Shown here: positions 37,231 through 46,761 of the stretch, one piece after another
Layout: every line of letters begins with the position of its first letter
How positions within the stretch are numbered: position 1 is the first letter of the stretch
From: CAVPMW01 sp963706515
GTDB taxonomy: Bacteria > Chloroflexota > Anaerolineae > Anaerolineales > UBA4823
Reading direction: 5' to 3'
DNA: 64,000 nt
Assembly (NCBI GenBank): GCA_963706515.1
Contig: CAVPMW010000006.1
Coordinates: 191,596 to 255,595 of the forward strand
The notes under the pieces: generated by a model
Database searches by the model: none
The model's input: only the letters and a program-made list of their open reading frames with translations
What the model was told of the DNA's origin: nothing
Program-made: the position numbers and the translations under genes

Positions 37231-38446
37231 ATGGACCCCGCAGTATTCCGCCAGCTGCTGCTCCCCTCCGGGCAGGAGCTGCTGGCGCAGGCAGCTGCCC
37301 GCCAGCCCAGGGAAGCGGACTTCCTGGCTCATTTTGACGCTCTCAGTCGCAGCTATCCGCCCGAGCTGGCGCGCGCCGCGCTGGAGACCGTCCTGCTGCG
37401 CCAGGCTGCCCGGGTCAAGTTCCCTGAAGCCGATAAGATGTATTTCACCCGCGAGGCGCTGGAACAGGCCTCGTCCTTTGCTGTATCCCAGCATCCGCCT
37501 CCGGAGATACGCACCATTTTCGGGGATCCTCGACCTGGGCTGCTCGGTCGGCAGCGATACGCTCTCCCTGGCGGAGCTGCATCCTGTAATCGGCCTCGAC
37601 CTGGACCCGGTGCGCCTGCTCATGGCCCAGGCGAACAGCGCTGCTCTCGGGAAAGGCGGGCGCACCGCCTTCCTGCAAGCGGATTTGCTCTACCCGCTGC
37701 CCTTGCGCCGCTATAACCCGGGCTGGGGAGCCTTCTTCGACCCGGCCCGCCGTGCGGGATACCGCCGCATCCATTCGGTGCGCGCTTACCAACCCCCGCT
37801 GGAGCGGGTTCAGGAGTGGCTGGCGGACTTCCCGGCGCTGGGAGTGAAGCTCTCACCGGGGGTGGATCTGGCTGAGCTGGCAGGCTACTCCGCCGAGGTC
37901 GAGTTTATCTCCCTGGGCGGCGAGCTGAAGGAGGCGGTGCTCTGGTTTGGCCCGCTGCAATCCGCTGCCTTCCGGGCGACCTTGCTGCCCGGCGGGCACA
38001 GCCTGGCTTCCTCCACCCGGTTAGCCGCCGGCGGGCTGGATTTGAGCGAGCCACAGGAGTTTATTTACGAGCCCGATCCTGCCGTGCTGCGCGCCGGGCT
38101 GGTGCAGGTTCTGGGAGAGCAGCTCGAGGCTGCACAGCTCGACCCGGACATCGCCTACCTGACTGCCGGTCACTTCCAGCCAACACCCTTTGCCCGCGCC
38201 TGGCGGGTAGAGGCCTGGTTCCCCTTCAGCCTCAAGCGCCTGCGCAGCGAGCTGCGCGCCCGGGGCGTCGGGAGGATCACGGTCAAGAAGCGCGGCTCGC
38301 CGCTCGAGCCAGAGAGGCTCATCCGCGAGCTGCGGCTGCAAGGCGAGCAGGAGCGTACAGTATTTCTCACCCACCTGCGCGGCCGCCCGCTGGCGATCCT
38401 GTGTCTCCCCGACAAGCTGGACGCTTTAAGCTATAAGATTAAATAA
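37231..38446 (+). CDS. SAM-dependent methyltransferase with THUMP-like C-terminal domain (frameshifted)
   Basis: About 405 residues over two frames that switch near 37,525. The N-terminal part is helical (LEQASSFAVSQHPPPEI at its end). The second has ILDLGCSVGSDTLSLAEL (SAM motif I), VIGLDLDPVRLLMAQAN and FFDPARRAGYRRIHSV, then a C-terminal region with GVGRITVKKRGSPLEPERL and RTVFLTHLRGRPLAILC, the THUMP-like domain of this family. A short stretch near 37,735 may hold another indel. The target, probably RNA, is inferred from the domain. Confidence 0.75.
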
Positions 38447-38448
38447 AC

Positions 38449-38520
38449 GGGAAATAACCGAAAACGAGGTTCACATGGCGCTAGGCGCCACGTGAACCTC
38501 GTTTTCGGAATTGATTTCCC
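38449..38520. repeat. Long palindrome between convergent genes
   Basis: Arms 38458-38481 (CCGAAAACGAGGTTCAC..., ending GGCGC) and 38485-38508 pair over 24 bp with one mismatch, which would be a G-U pair in the minus-strand RNA; the loop is 3 bases. Outer GGGAAAT (38449-38455) and ATTTCCC (38514-38520) add a second stem. It lies between the methyltransferase and phosphoribosyltransferase stops and could end both transcripts. Confidence 0.8.
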
Positions 38521-38532
38521 TCTTAAGGGTGA

Positions 38533-39087
38533 TTACTCGGTAAACAGCGGCAGGTGTCCCAGGGCGATAATGTGCCGCCAGGTAGCGCGCTCGCCTTCGG
38601 TGAAGATCGCCGCTTCCTGCACGATCTCGGCGCCCACCTTCTCCATCAAAAGGCGCATCCCCTGCAGGGTCGAGCCGGTGCTGATCACGTCGTCCAGCAG
38701 CACCACCCGCTTGCCATCCAGGTCCCCCTGGTCTTTCTCGTCCAGGTAGAGCGTCTGCGACTGCCCGGTCGTGATCGAAAGCGTCTCTGCCATTAATGCA
38801 GCCCCCATATAAGGTTTGTACGACTTGCGCAGCACGACGTAAGGTTTCTGGGTGACTACAGAGAGGGCATGCGCCAGGGGGATGCTCTTCGCCTCGGCAG
38901 TAACCAGTACATCGTAATTCAGATCACTAAGTTTTTCAGCCAGGGCTTTGGCGCAGGCTTCCACCAGCTCGGTATCGCCTAGGATATTGAGCACAGCGAT
39001 GCGCAGCCCAGGAGCCACTTCGAACATGGCAAGCTCGCGGTGCAGACCGGCAATCTCGACTGGATAGGTAGCGCGGGTGGGTTTCAT
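38533..39087 (-). CDS. Phosphoribosyltransferase (adenine/orotate type)
   Basis: 184 residues from ATG 39087, preceded by AAAGG; the frame runs to 39,318 but that extension overlaps the divergent PLD gene and is unlike the family. YDVLVTAEAKSIPLAHALS, then PYVVLRKSYKPYM and the PRPP motif VVLLDDVISTGSTLQGM are clear. It would join a purine or pyrimidine base to PRPP, or act in regulation; the R-K-S-x-K-P-Y block is more like adenine/xanthine-type enzymes. Intact. Confidence 0.85.
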   Translation of the reverse strand: MKPTRATYPVEIAGLHRELAMFEVAPGLRIAVLNILGDTELVEACAKALAEKLSDLNYDVLVTAEAKSIPLAHALSVVTQKPYVVLRKSYKPYMGAALMAETLSITTGQSQTLYLDEKDQGDLDGKRVVLLDDVISTGSTLQGMRLLMEKVGAEIVQEAAIFTEGERATWRHIIALGHLPLFTE

Positions 39088-39139
39088 GGCGGTTTGCCTT
39101 TCTTCGTTTTTTTTACGGTTATAGTTTATCATAACTGGT

Positions 39140-40255
39140 ATGGCGAACCGAGACAACGGGTCAAAGGGGAATTTCAAGGATAAATGTACTAATCCGGTCC
39201 TGTGCGCGGTCATTTTCTTGCTTGCCACACTGGCGCTGACAGCCTGCCTGCCTGGACCTGCCTCTCTGGAGGAGGCAGCTGCCCAGGTTCCACCAACCCA
39301 GCCGGACGCCTGGTACAACCTGTATTTTACCCAACCGCTGCGCTCCGGCTCAAAGGACTACCATGGCGGCCCGGACGAGGACCTGGCGCAGGCCATCCGC
39401 CAGGCGCGTTCGGGGGTAGACGTTGCCGCGTACAGCTTTAACCTGTGGAGCCTGCGCGACGCGCTGCTGGATGCCCAGCGCCGCGGCGTGACCGTGCGCA
39501 TGGTGGTGGAGAGCGACAGCTCGGACTCGCCGGAGCTGCAGGAATTGAAAGACGCCGGCATCCAGGTGCTGGGGGATCGCCGTGAAGGCTTGATGCACAA
39601 TAAGTTTGTCATCCTCGACCGCCAGGATGTGTGGAGCGGCTCGCTGAACTTCACCACCTCCGGAGCATACCATGCGGATAATAATCTAATCCGCATCCGT
39701 TCCCCGCAGCTCGCCGAAGACTACCTGGCAGAATTCGAAGAGATGTTCCTTGACGATCAGTTCGGACCCGGCTCGCCAGCAAACACTCCCCGCGCTCAAG
39801 TTGATGTGGACGGTACCCAGGTGGAGGTCTATTTTTCACCTGAAGACGGCACGGCGAAGCGCCTGCTCGAGCTGATCGATGGAGCACAGGGGAGCATCGC
39901 GGTCATGATGAACTCGTTCACCTCGGATGACCTGGCAAATGCCTTGATACGCCGCGCGAAGGAAGGCGTGCAGGTCAGAATCGTCCTGGACGATGCGCAG
40001 GCGAAAAGCGACCAGGGCGGTGAGTACCCACACCTCAAGCAGGCCGGAATGAATGTGCGCCTGGACGGCAGCTCCACAAACATGCACCACAAAGTAATGG
40101 TCATCGACGGCGAGGTGGTCGTGACTGGCTCCTACAACTTCAGCGCCAACGCTGCCCAGCGCAACGATGAAAACACACTGGTTATCCACAACCCGGAGAT
40201 TGCCAACCGCTATCTGGCTGAGTTCGAGCGGCTGTACCAGGCGGGCGTTCCGTAG
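39140..40255 (+). CDS. Phospholipase D-like nuclease, lipoprotein
   Basis: 371 residues. The hydrophobic start ends in ALTACLPG, a lipobox (Cys at about 36 from the first Met). Two HKD motifs are present: HNKFVILDRQDVWSGSLNF and HHKVMVIDGEVVVTGSYNF, with TTSG and SANAAQRNDEN after them. PLD-family enzymes act through a His-phosphoenzyme; secreted members include endonucleases and cardiolipin synthases. The short size and two compact domains favour a nuclease-like protein. Intact. Confidence 0.87.
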   Translation: MANRDNGSKGNFKDKCTNPVLCAVIFLLATLALTACLPGPASLEEAAAQVPPTQPDAWYNLYFTQPLRSGSKDYHGGPDEDLAQAIRQARSGVDVAAYSFNLWSLRDALLDAQRRGVTVRMVVESDSSDSPELQELKDAGIQVLGDRREGLMHNKFVILDRQDVWSGSLNFTTSGAYHADNNLIRIRSPQLAEDYLAEFEEMFLDDQFGPGSPANTPRAQVDVDGTQVEVYFSPEDGTAKRLLELIDGAQGSIAVMMNSFTSDDLANALIRRAKEGVQVRIVLDDAQAKSDQGGEYPHLKQAGMNVRLDGSSTNMHHKVMVIDGEVVVTGSYNFSANAAQRNDENTLVIHNPEIANRYLAEFERLYQAGVP

Positions 40256-40338
40256 AATCTCCTCCGGAATTGCGGCTTTCTGCTAGAATCGGGGCAATCC
40301 CGTCCGATTTGAGGAGGTTTCGCTGCGTTTTTTGAAGA

Positions 40339-41541
40339 TTGGATCATTGCTGCCAGCAGGACTGCTGCAGCGCTGCGTGCGTCCTGCTGCTCGCTGCCTG
40401 TACGCTGCGCATCGGCTCACGCACCCTCACGAGTGATGCGCCTGCCCCGACGACCCTCCCGCTGCAAGTCACCGCCGACCCGGCGTCCCAGCCCAACCCG
40501 GCGCCGCCGGAGAACCCGATCGCCCTGCCGCCAGGCTTCTCGATCTCAGTCTATGCCCACGGGCTTGAGGATCCGCGCATGATGGCTATCGGTCCGGATG
40601 GGCAGCTTTACGTGGCGGAGCGCGGCGCGAGCCGGGTGGTGCGCCTGCCCGACCGGGATGGCGACGGCCTGGCGGACGGGATCGAACCGGTGGCAGAAAA
40701 TATCGCTCCGCCTTCCAGTCTCGCTTTTTATAAGGACGGCTCTCTGTATGTCGGCCTGACCCGCCGGGTGCTGCGCTTCAGCCAGCCGGATGCCCAGGGC
40801 GTCTACCAGAAGCAGGAGATCATCGTCGATAGCCTGCCTGCCGAAGGTCACAACACGCGCACCGTCCTGTTCAGCCCGGATGGGTCGACCCTGTTCGTCT
40901 CGATTGGCTCCTCCTGCAACGTATGCGTTGAGTCGGATCCCCGGCGGGCAGCCATCCTGCGCTTTGATCCGGACGGCAAAAACGAGCAGGTCTACGCCCG
41001 CGGGCTGCGCAACGCCGTGGGGATCACCTTCCGCCCGGGTACGGGAGAGCTGTGGGCTACTAACAACGGGCGGGACATGCTCGGAGATAATCTGCCTCCG
41101 GACGACATTTACCGGGTGGAGCAGGGCCAGGATTACGGCTGGCCGCGCTGTCACTCGGGGCGCATCGTCGACCCGGAGTTCGGTGGGGCGGATGCCTGCC
41201 AGGGCGTAGGCGCACCGCAGGTAGAGCTGCAGGCGCATTCTGCGCCGCTGGGCCTGACCTTTTATAGCGGAGAGCAGTTCCCGCAAGAATATCGGGGCAA
41301 CCTGTTCGTCGCCTACCACGGCTCGTGGAACCGCAGCACCCCGACCGGCTACAAGGTCGTGCGCATCCCGCTGAACGGCGACCAGGCGGGTCCGGCGCAG
41401 GATTTTGCCGTCGGCTGGCTGAAGGGGGACTCGAGCTGGGGGCGCCCGGTAGATCTGGTCACAGCCCCGGACGGCAGCCTGTTCGTATCCGATGACGCCG
41501 GCGGGAACATTTACCGGATTTCTTACCACCCGCCCGGCTGA
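40339..41541 (+). CDS. PQQ-dependent glucose/sorbosone dehydrogenase-like lipoprotein
   Basis: About 400 residues. After a lipobox-like VLLLAACTL comes a Pro/Thr linker and the six-bladed propeller: LPPGFSISVYAHGLEDPRMM, QLYVAERGASRVVRLPDRDG, EGHNTRTVLFSPDGSTLFVS, RGLRNAVGITFRPGTGELW and GNLFVAYHGSWNRS. The N-terminal residues MDHCCQQDCCSAA look out of frame; the other frame gives a hydrophobic LKIGSLLPAGLLQ, so an indel probably lies in the signal peptide and the true start is a little upstream of 40,339. It oxidises sugars outside the membrane if PQQ is supplied. Confidence 0.83.
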   Translation: MDHCCQQDCCSAACVLLLAACTLRIGSRTLTSDAPAPTTLPLQVTADPASQPNPAPPENPIALPPGFSISVYAHGLEDPRMMAIGPDGQLYVAERGASRVVRLPDRDGDGLADGIEPVAENIAPPSSLAFYKDGSLYVGLTRRVLRFSQPDAQGVYQKQEIIVDSLPAEGHNTRTVLFSPDGSTLFVSIGSSCNVCVESDPRRAAILRFDPDGKNEQVYARGLRNAVGITFRPGTGELWATNNGRDMLGDNLPPDDIYRVEQGQDYGWPRCHSGRIVDPEFGGADACQGVGAPQVELQAHSAPLGLTFYSGEQFPQEYRGNLFVAYHGSWNRSTPTGYKVVRIPLNGDQAGPAQDFAVGWLKGDSSWGRPVDLVTAPDGSLFVSDDAGGNIYRISYHPPG

Positions 41542-41680
41542 GTTAGCGTGAGAGAATTAAAGGATAGTCCGAAAATAGGGGTGATGGGTGGGCGTACGCC
41601 CACCCATCACCCCTATTTTCGGTAATTCCTTTGAGAACTACATAATTTGAGAACTACATAATTCCTATATAATAGTTATC
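41542..41680. repeat. MITE-like element with a 54-bp perfect palindrome
   Basis: 41569-41595 is perfectly complementary to 41596-41622 with no spacer (CCGAAAATAGGGGTGATGGG... and its complement). The flanks match those of the 18.7-kb copy: GAGTTAGCGTG against GAGTTACGCAG on the left, and AATTCCTTTGAGAACTACAT against AATTCCTTTGGGAACTGCGT on the right. An internal direct repeat, TTTGAGAACTACATAATT, follows (41,630-41,663). No coding capacity. Confidence 0.75.
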
Positions 41681-41696
41681 AGCGAGGAAAATTATA

Positions 41697-44217
41697 ATGG
41701 ATACTCCCGGAAAATTCTATCTGGGCCGCGAGGTTGACCCTGCCCAGGGAAAAACATCGACACAGGCTCTGGATTATGAGATGGACGACCTGACCACCCA
41801 CGCTGTAGTGGTGGGCATGACCGGCTCGGGCAAGACCGGGTTGTGCATCGGAATGCTCGAGGAAGCCGCTTTGAACGGCATCCCGGCTTTGATGGTCGAC
41901 CCTAAAGGGGATATCACCAATCTGCTGCTGCACTTCCCTGAGCTGCTGCCGGCAGGATTTCCAGCCCTGGGTCAATCCGGACCAGGCGCGGCGGGACGGA
42001 ATGACAATCGAGCAGGCAGCCGCAGCGACCGCTCAAAGCTGGCGGAAGGGTCTGGCGGATTGGGGCATCTCGGCAGAGCGCATCCGGAAGCTGAAGGATT
42101 CCGCCCATTTCACCGTCTATACTCCTGGCTCCGACTCCGGCGTCCCCATCAGCATCCTGGCATCTTTCAAGGCCCCGGCAATCCCCTGGGAGGAAAACAC
42201 CGAGCTGCTCCGCGAGAAGATCTCCGGGACGGTGACTGCGGTCCTCGGTCTGGCTGGCCTGAACGATCTCGACCCGGTGAGCTCGCGCGAGCACATCCTG
42301 CTCTCCAACATCTTCGAGACCGCCTGGAGCCAGGGGCGTGACCTGGACCTGGGTGAGCTGATCCTGCAGACTCAATCGCCGCCCTTCAAGAAGCTGGGAG
42401 TATTCGACGTCAACACCTTTTTCCCAGAAAAGGACCGCTTCGCCCTGGCGATGCAGCTGAACAATATCCTGGCCTCGCCTTCCTTCCAGGTGTGGATGGA
42501 AGGCGAGCCGTTGGAAATCCCCAGCCTGCTGTATGCGGCAGATGGACGGCCGCGCCACTGCGTATTTTACATTGCTCACCTGGGGGACAGTGAGCGCATG
42601 TTCTTCGTCACGCTGTTGTTTTCAGCGGTAGAGGCCTGGATGCGCACGCAGAGCGGTACAAGCACGCTGCGCGCCCTGCTTTATTTCGATGAGATATTTG
42701 GCTACCTGCCTCCGGTGAGCAACCCGCCTTCCAAAATGCCCATGCTGCGGATGCTGAAGCAGGCGCGCGCATTTGGAGTGGGCATGTTGCTGGTCACCCA
42801 GAACCCGGTAGACCTGGACTACAAAGGATTGTCCAATGCCGGCACATGGTTTATCGGCAAGCTGCAGACCGACCGGGACAAGCAGCGCCTGCTGGACGGG
42901 CTGGAAGGCGTACAGGGCGGGGAGATGGATCGCTCCTGGTTTGACCGGGCTATCTCCGGGTTGGGCAAGCGCGTTTTCCTCCTGCACAACGTGCACGCCA
43001 ACGGACCGCAGCTGTTCCAGACGCGCTGGGCGATGAACTACCTGGCTGGACCGCTGGCGCGCACCCAGATCCGCGCCTTGAACCAGCTGGTCAAGGCCGG
43101 CGGGACGCTGAAGGCTGAGCCGCCTGGAATAGCAGGACCCGCCCTGGCTGCTGCCTCAACGCTGCCAGCCTCGCAACCAACGGAAAGGAAGACCCAGCCA
43201 ATTCAGGCTGCGGCGCTGGGCACCCGTCCGGCTGTCCCTTCCGGCGTGGAAGAGTACATCCTGCCAAATAATCTCACCTTCACCGAAGCTTTTCAGAGCG
43301 CTGGGCAGCCCTATCCGCAGGAGGCGCACAGCCTGGGGCTGGTTTACCGCCCGGTGCTGCTGGCTCAAGCCAGCATACGTTTTCTCGAGCGGAAATACAA
43401 CCTGGACAGCGAGATATTCCAGACGGTGCTCGTGGCTGACCCCGACCGCCGCGGTATGCTGCGCTGGGAAAATTTCCCGGCGGCTGCCGTCGATCCGGCG
43501 CAGGTGCAGTCCAGGCCAGACCCGCAGGCGCGTTTTGCCGGCCTGGAGGAACCGCTCACCGATGCCAGGCTGCTGGCAGCAATGAAGAATGATTTCGTCG
43601 ACTGGGCCTACCGCTCTGCGCAGGTCAAAGTGCGCGCCAACGAAACATTAGAGGTCTACGCGGGACCCCAGATCACCCAGGCAGAGTTTATGGAGCAATG
43701 CTCGGAGGCTGCGCGGCAGGGGCGCGAAGCGGAGGCCGGTAAGCTGGCAGATAGCTACGACAGTAAGATCGCCCGCTTGCAAGAAAAGCTGGCCAGCGAA
43801 GAGCGCGAGCTGGGTCAGGACCAGGAAGAGCTCTCCGATCGCAAGATGGAGGAGCTGGGTACTGCTGCCGAGAATGTGCTGGGAATGTTCACCCGCCGGC
43901 GCACCAACCTTTCCCGCTCTCTCACCAAACGGCGCATGACTGGTAAGGCAAAAGCAGATGTAAAGGAGTCGCTGGACACGATTGCCAGCTTGAAAAAACA
44001 GATTGCTGACCTGGAAGGTGAAAAAGCTGAGGCCCTGGCGCAGGTGAACGACCGCTGGGGAAGCCTCGTGGACGATTCCCACGAAATCCTGCTCCACCCA
44101 TTAAAGAAGGACGTCCTGGTTGATTTGTTCGGCGTGGCCTGGTTCCCTTATTACCAGGTCCAGGTAGGAGCCGAGACCCGCGAGCTGCCGGCTTATGCAG
44201 CCGAGGGGACAGGCTAA
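41697..44217 (+). CDS. HerA/DUF853-like ATPase (frameshifted)
   Basis: About 840 residues. The first frame has GREVDPAQGKTSTQALDYEM, Walker A VVGMTGSGKTGLCIGML and ALMVDPKGDITNLLLHFPEL; one extra G near 41,963 shifts to the second, which carries LRALLYFDEIFGYLPP (Walker B), MLKQARAFGVGMLLVTQNPV, GKLQTDRDKQRLLDGL, and a long charged coiled coil at the C-terminus (LQEKLASEERELGQDQEEL; ASLKKQIADLEGEKAEALAQ). HerA-type ATPases pump DNA in resection or defence. No NurA-like nuclease gene is adjacent. It starts right after the palindromic element. Confidence 0.85.
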
Positions 44218-44244
44218 GGAGCTGTTTGCAGAAAGGGGAGCAGT

Positions 44245-44742
44245 ATGAAGACTCTGCTGATCTTGCGCCATGGTAAATCGAGCTGGAAGGAGAGTGGACT
44301 GGCAGATCACGAGCGCCCATTAAAGAAGCGCGGCAAGCGTGAGGCCGCTCAGATCGGTCAAATGCTGAAAAACGAAGACCTGGTGCCAGACCTGATCATC
44401 AGCTCAACGGCAGTGCGCGCCCGCAGCACCGCCGAACGGGTGGTCGCTCAATGCGGATACGAGGGCGAGATCGTACTGGATCGCAGCCTGTACGGTGCCG
44501 GCCCAGGCGCCTACCTGGAAGCCCTGCAGGGTTTGACTGCGGCCTACCCGCGCGTGATGGTGGTAGGGCACAACCCCGACCTGGAGGAGCTGGTGACCGA
44601 GCTGACTGACCAGGCGGAAGCCCTGGCGACGGGCGCACTGGCCCAGTTAGAGCTGCCCATCGAGAATTGGCCGGAGCTGACGGAAGATACCCAGGGCAAG
44701 CTGGTGCAGATCTGGTCGCCGCGCGACGATGAAGATAAGTGA
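44245..44742 (+). CDS. sixA: SixA-type phosphohistidine phosphatase
   Basis: 165 residues. TLLILRHGKSSWKESGLADH has the R-H-G phospho-acceptor; KKRGKREAAQIGQML and LIISSTAVRARSTAERV follow, and VMVVGHNPDLEELVTEL gives the second catalytic His. The compact size is typical of SixA, which removes phosphate from histidine. GGGGAG lies before ATG 44245. Its stop overlaps the next start. Confidence 0.88.
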   Translation: MKTLLILRHGKSSWKESGLADHERPLKKRGKREAAQIGQMLKNEDLVPDLIISSTAVRARSTAERVVAQCGYEGEIVLDRSLYGAGPGAYLEALQGLTAAYPRVMVVGHNPDLEELVTELTDQAEALATGALAQLELPIENWPELTEDTQGKLVQIWSPRDDEDK

Positions 44743-45371
44743 CGGGACACCTTCTGACAATGCAGATAGCCGCCTCGTTTTTTCTCATCCTGATAGCAGT
44801 AGGGTTGTACGGGCTGGTCCATTCCTTCCTGGCCTCGCTCGGGTTTAAAGCCCGGCTGCGCGGCTGGCTTGGGCCGGGTGTGGAGCGCAGCTACCGCCTC
44901 TTCTACAACCTTTTTGCCATTTTGACCTTTCTGCCGGTGCTGTCTTTGGTGCAGATCCTGCCTGACCGGGAGATCTATAGCGTGCCCCTCCCCTGGGCGC
45001 TGCTGATGGTGGCGGTCCAGCTCCTGGCAATCGCCATGCTCCTGGTAGGGCTTTGGCAGACGGACGTATTCTCCTTCCTGGGCTTCAGGCAGCTGCTGAG
45101 TGAGGAGACAGCGGATCCCGACCGGATGGTGGTCAGCGGGTTATACCGCTGGGTGCGCCACCCGCTTTACACGGCTGGGTTGCTCTTCATCTGGTTCACT
45201 CCGCTGATGACGAGCAACTTGCTGGCACTGAACCTGGGCCTGACGCTGTACCTGGTCATCGGGGCGCGCTTCGAGGAGCGCAAGCTGCTGGCTGAGTTCG
45301 GCCCGGACTACGCCCGCTACTGCCAGCGCACGCCGATGTTCATCCCATCGAGGCTGCCCGCCCGAGACTGA
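44739..45371 (+). CDS. Isoprenylcysteine methyltransferase (ICMT)/NnrU-like membrane protein
   Basis: 210 residues from GTG 44739 (overlapping the sixA stop; ATG 44760 is an alternative). Five to six membrane helices, then GLYRWVRHPLYTAGLLFIW and the C-terminal EERKLLAEFGPDYARYCQRT, the SAM/lipid-binding signature of the PEMT/ICMT superfamily. It probably methylates a small lipid or thiol substrate. Intact. A remnant of its 3' end appears again at about 49,450-49,560. Confidence 0.82.
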   Translation: MTGHLLTMQIAASFFLILIAVGLYGLVHSFLASLGFKARLRGWLGPGVERSYRLFYNLFAILTFLPVLSLVQILPDREIYSVPLPWALLMVAVQLLAIAMLLVGLWQTDVFSFLGFRQLLSEETADPDRMVVSGLYRWVRHPLYTAGLLFIWFTPLMTSNLLALNLGLTLYLVIGARFEERKLLAEFGPDYARYCQRTPMFIPSRLPARD

Positions 45372-45402
45372 AACGCGGGTTTGTTTTACGATATATTGAG
45401 CC
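45310..45402. repeat. Direct repeat, left copy (3' end of ICMT-like gene plus downstream)
   Basis: The strongest part is 45,361-45,402: CCCGAGACTGAAACGCGGGT and the following TTGTTTTACGATATATTGAG. A diverged copy is at 49,518-49,560. The match continues leftward into the gene (CTGCCAGCGCACG, GAGGCTG). The two copies bracket the DsrE-TusA-SnoaL-LuxR cassette. Confidence 0.6.
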
Positions 45403-45531
45403 CTGCTCGCCGGGGGTAGGCCGCGCGGCAAGTAATTATTTTCGCCAGGCGCGCCAAACAGCCTGAGAGTCCCTTCCAACGCAGCGAAAATAGCCTTTGC
45501 GGGGGTGGGCCGTTAAAGCTGGGCAAAGCTT

Positions 45532-45891
45532 TCAAAAATCCATCGAAGCTGCGCCTGAAACCAGCTGTTCCACCACATTCGCTGCGGTAACAATGCGCGC
45601 TCCGGGGATCAAATCTGCTTCGCTGATTCCACGCGGCTTGGTGCAGGAGCCGCAAGCCCAGATCTTCCCACCGTTTTCTAGAAAAGAATGCATCACCTCG
45701 ATGAGCGGCTGAAAGCCCTCTTTATGGATGGGGTCAGCGCAGCCGGTCTTGGCCAGCCAAACCCCTTCAATGGTCAATAAGACGATCGTCTCCTGATCTG
45801 CCGAGGCAGCTACGTTCCCGACGACGAAAGAAAGTGTTGCCCGCTCCGGGTCGTCCTCTGCGTGGGTGCAGTTGATCAACAGCTTTGCCAT
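45532..45891 (-). CDS. DsrE family protein
   Basis: 119 residues from ATG 45891, behind a perfect AGGAGG. KLLINCTHAEDDPERATLSF, then TIVLLTIEGVWLAKTG, FQPLIEVMHSFLENGG and IWACGSCTKPRGISEADLI follow the DsrE/DsrF fold; the Cys pair (A-C-G-S-C) could carry sulfur. It is the last gene of the minus-strand group with TusA-like and SnoaL-like genes. A role in sulfur transfer or redox sensing is inferred. A weak inverted repeat (45437-45445 with 45484-45492) lies after it. Confidence 0.75.
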   Translation of the reverse strand: MAKLLINCTHAEDDPERATLSFVVGNVAASADQETIVLLTIEGVWLAKTGCADPIHKEGFQPLIEVMHSFLENGGKIWACGSCTKPRGISEADLIPGARIVTAANVVEQLVSGAASMDF

Positions 45892-45919
45892 GTCTTTATC
45901 CTCCTGAACTGAGTCCAAT

Positions 45920-46195
45920 CTATTTCCTGCGTACGTAAAACCGCAGACCCTGTGGTCCATCTGCAAATATTGCCAGCACTTCATTACCTGATAGCCGGCT
46001 CCAGGAAAGAATATCCTCCCTGGCAGTGGGATCATCCACGCGAACTTCCAACACCTGCCCGGAAGCCATTTCTTGCAGTTTTCCCTTGATCGCCGGTGTA
46101 AGCAGAGCGCAAGTGGTTCCCGCTCCTTCGCCGGTTCCATAAAATTCCAGTAGAGCCTGGGGGGTATACTCTGAGGGATTGAAATCAGATGTCAT
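45920..46195 (-). CDS. TusA-like sulfurtransferase domain protein
   Basis: 91 residues. GTTCALLTPAIKGKLQEMASG, then QVLEVRVDDPTAREDILSW and SGNEVLAIFADGPQGLRFYV match the TusA (SirA/YeeD) two-layer fold. The Cys of the CPxP motif is kept but the first Pro is not (C-A-L-L-T-P). TusA proteins hand on persulfide sulfur. The start is one base from the upstream gene's stop and about 28 bases separate its stop from the DsrE start, so the three are one transcript. Confidence 0.72.
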   Translation of the reverse strand: MTSDFNPSEYTPQALLEFYGTGEGAGTTCALLTPAIKGKLQEMASGQVLEVRVDDPTAREDILSWSRLSGNEVLAIFADGPQGLRFYVRRK

Positions 46196-46196
46196 T

Positions 46197-46604
46197 TTAG
46201 CCGCCTGCCAGAGCCGGGACCGGCTCAAATCCTGTGCACACCAGATCAAAACGGGCAATCCGGCCATTTTCCAAACTGCTGAAAGTATGCTGTTCCAAAA
46301 CAGACCACTCATCAGCCTCTTGAACCAGGAACTGGTAGGAAATGCCGAGCCGGCGCCCAATCGAGCTGATGTCCACCCGCTGCACTTCAATAAGGGTCGC
46401 CTCGCCGAACCATAGGCGGTATTTATCAACCAGGCCTTTTGCATCGAAGGGCGTAGCCAGCCCGGATGGGAGCAAAAGCCGCGAGCGTACGTCGTGCTGG
46501 AAGAGAGCCAGCAAGCCATTAAAATCGCGCTCAGTCAGGGCTGCAATAAACTGCTGCCCTACTTCCCGGATTTCTTCTTCCTCAAGCTTATGATCAGGCA
46601 ACAT
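46197..46604 (-). CDS. SnoaL/NTF2-like domain protein
   Basis: 135 residues from ATG 46604, with GGGAGG upstream; a frame extension to 46,631 lacks a ribosome site. EIREVGQQFIAALTERDFNG, LLALFQHDVRSRLLLPSG, AKGLVDKYRLWFGEA and HTFSSLENGRIARFDLVCTG form the NTF2-like cone. Members bind small hydrophobic ligands or are isomerases; no catalytic residue can be assigned. First gene after the LuxR regulator on the same strand. Confidence 0.72.
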   Translation of the reverse strand: MLPDHKLEEEEIREVGQQFIAALTERDFNGLLALFQHDVRSRLLLPSGLATPFDAKGLVDKYRLWFGEATLIEVQRVDISSIGRRLGISYQFLVQEADEWSVLEQHTFSSLENGRIARFDLVCTGFEPVPALAGG

Positions 46605-46761
46605 AGCTTTACCTCCCGCTGATCGTTCCATTACGCAACTCAGTCAGACATTCCCGGCTGCATACGAATCCTGATCTATAGGATATCTCACCACCCGGAG
46701 AAATCCATCGGAAGAAATGCCTATTTTAGAAGTGGGATATACCTATTTTGGGGGAATTTAC

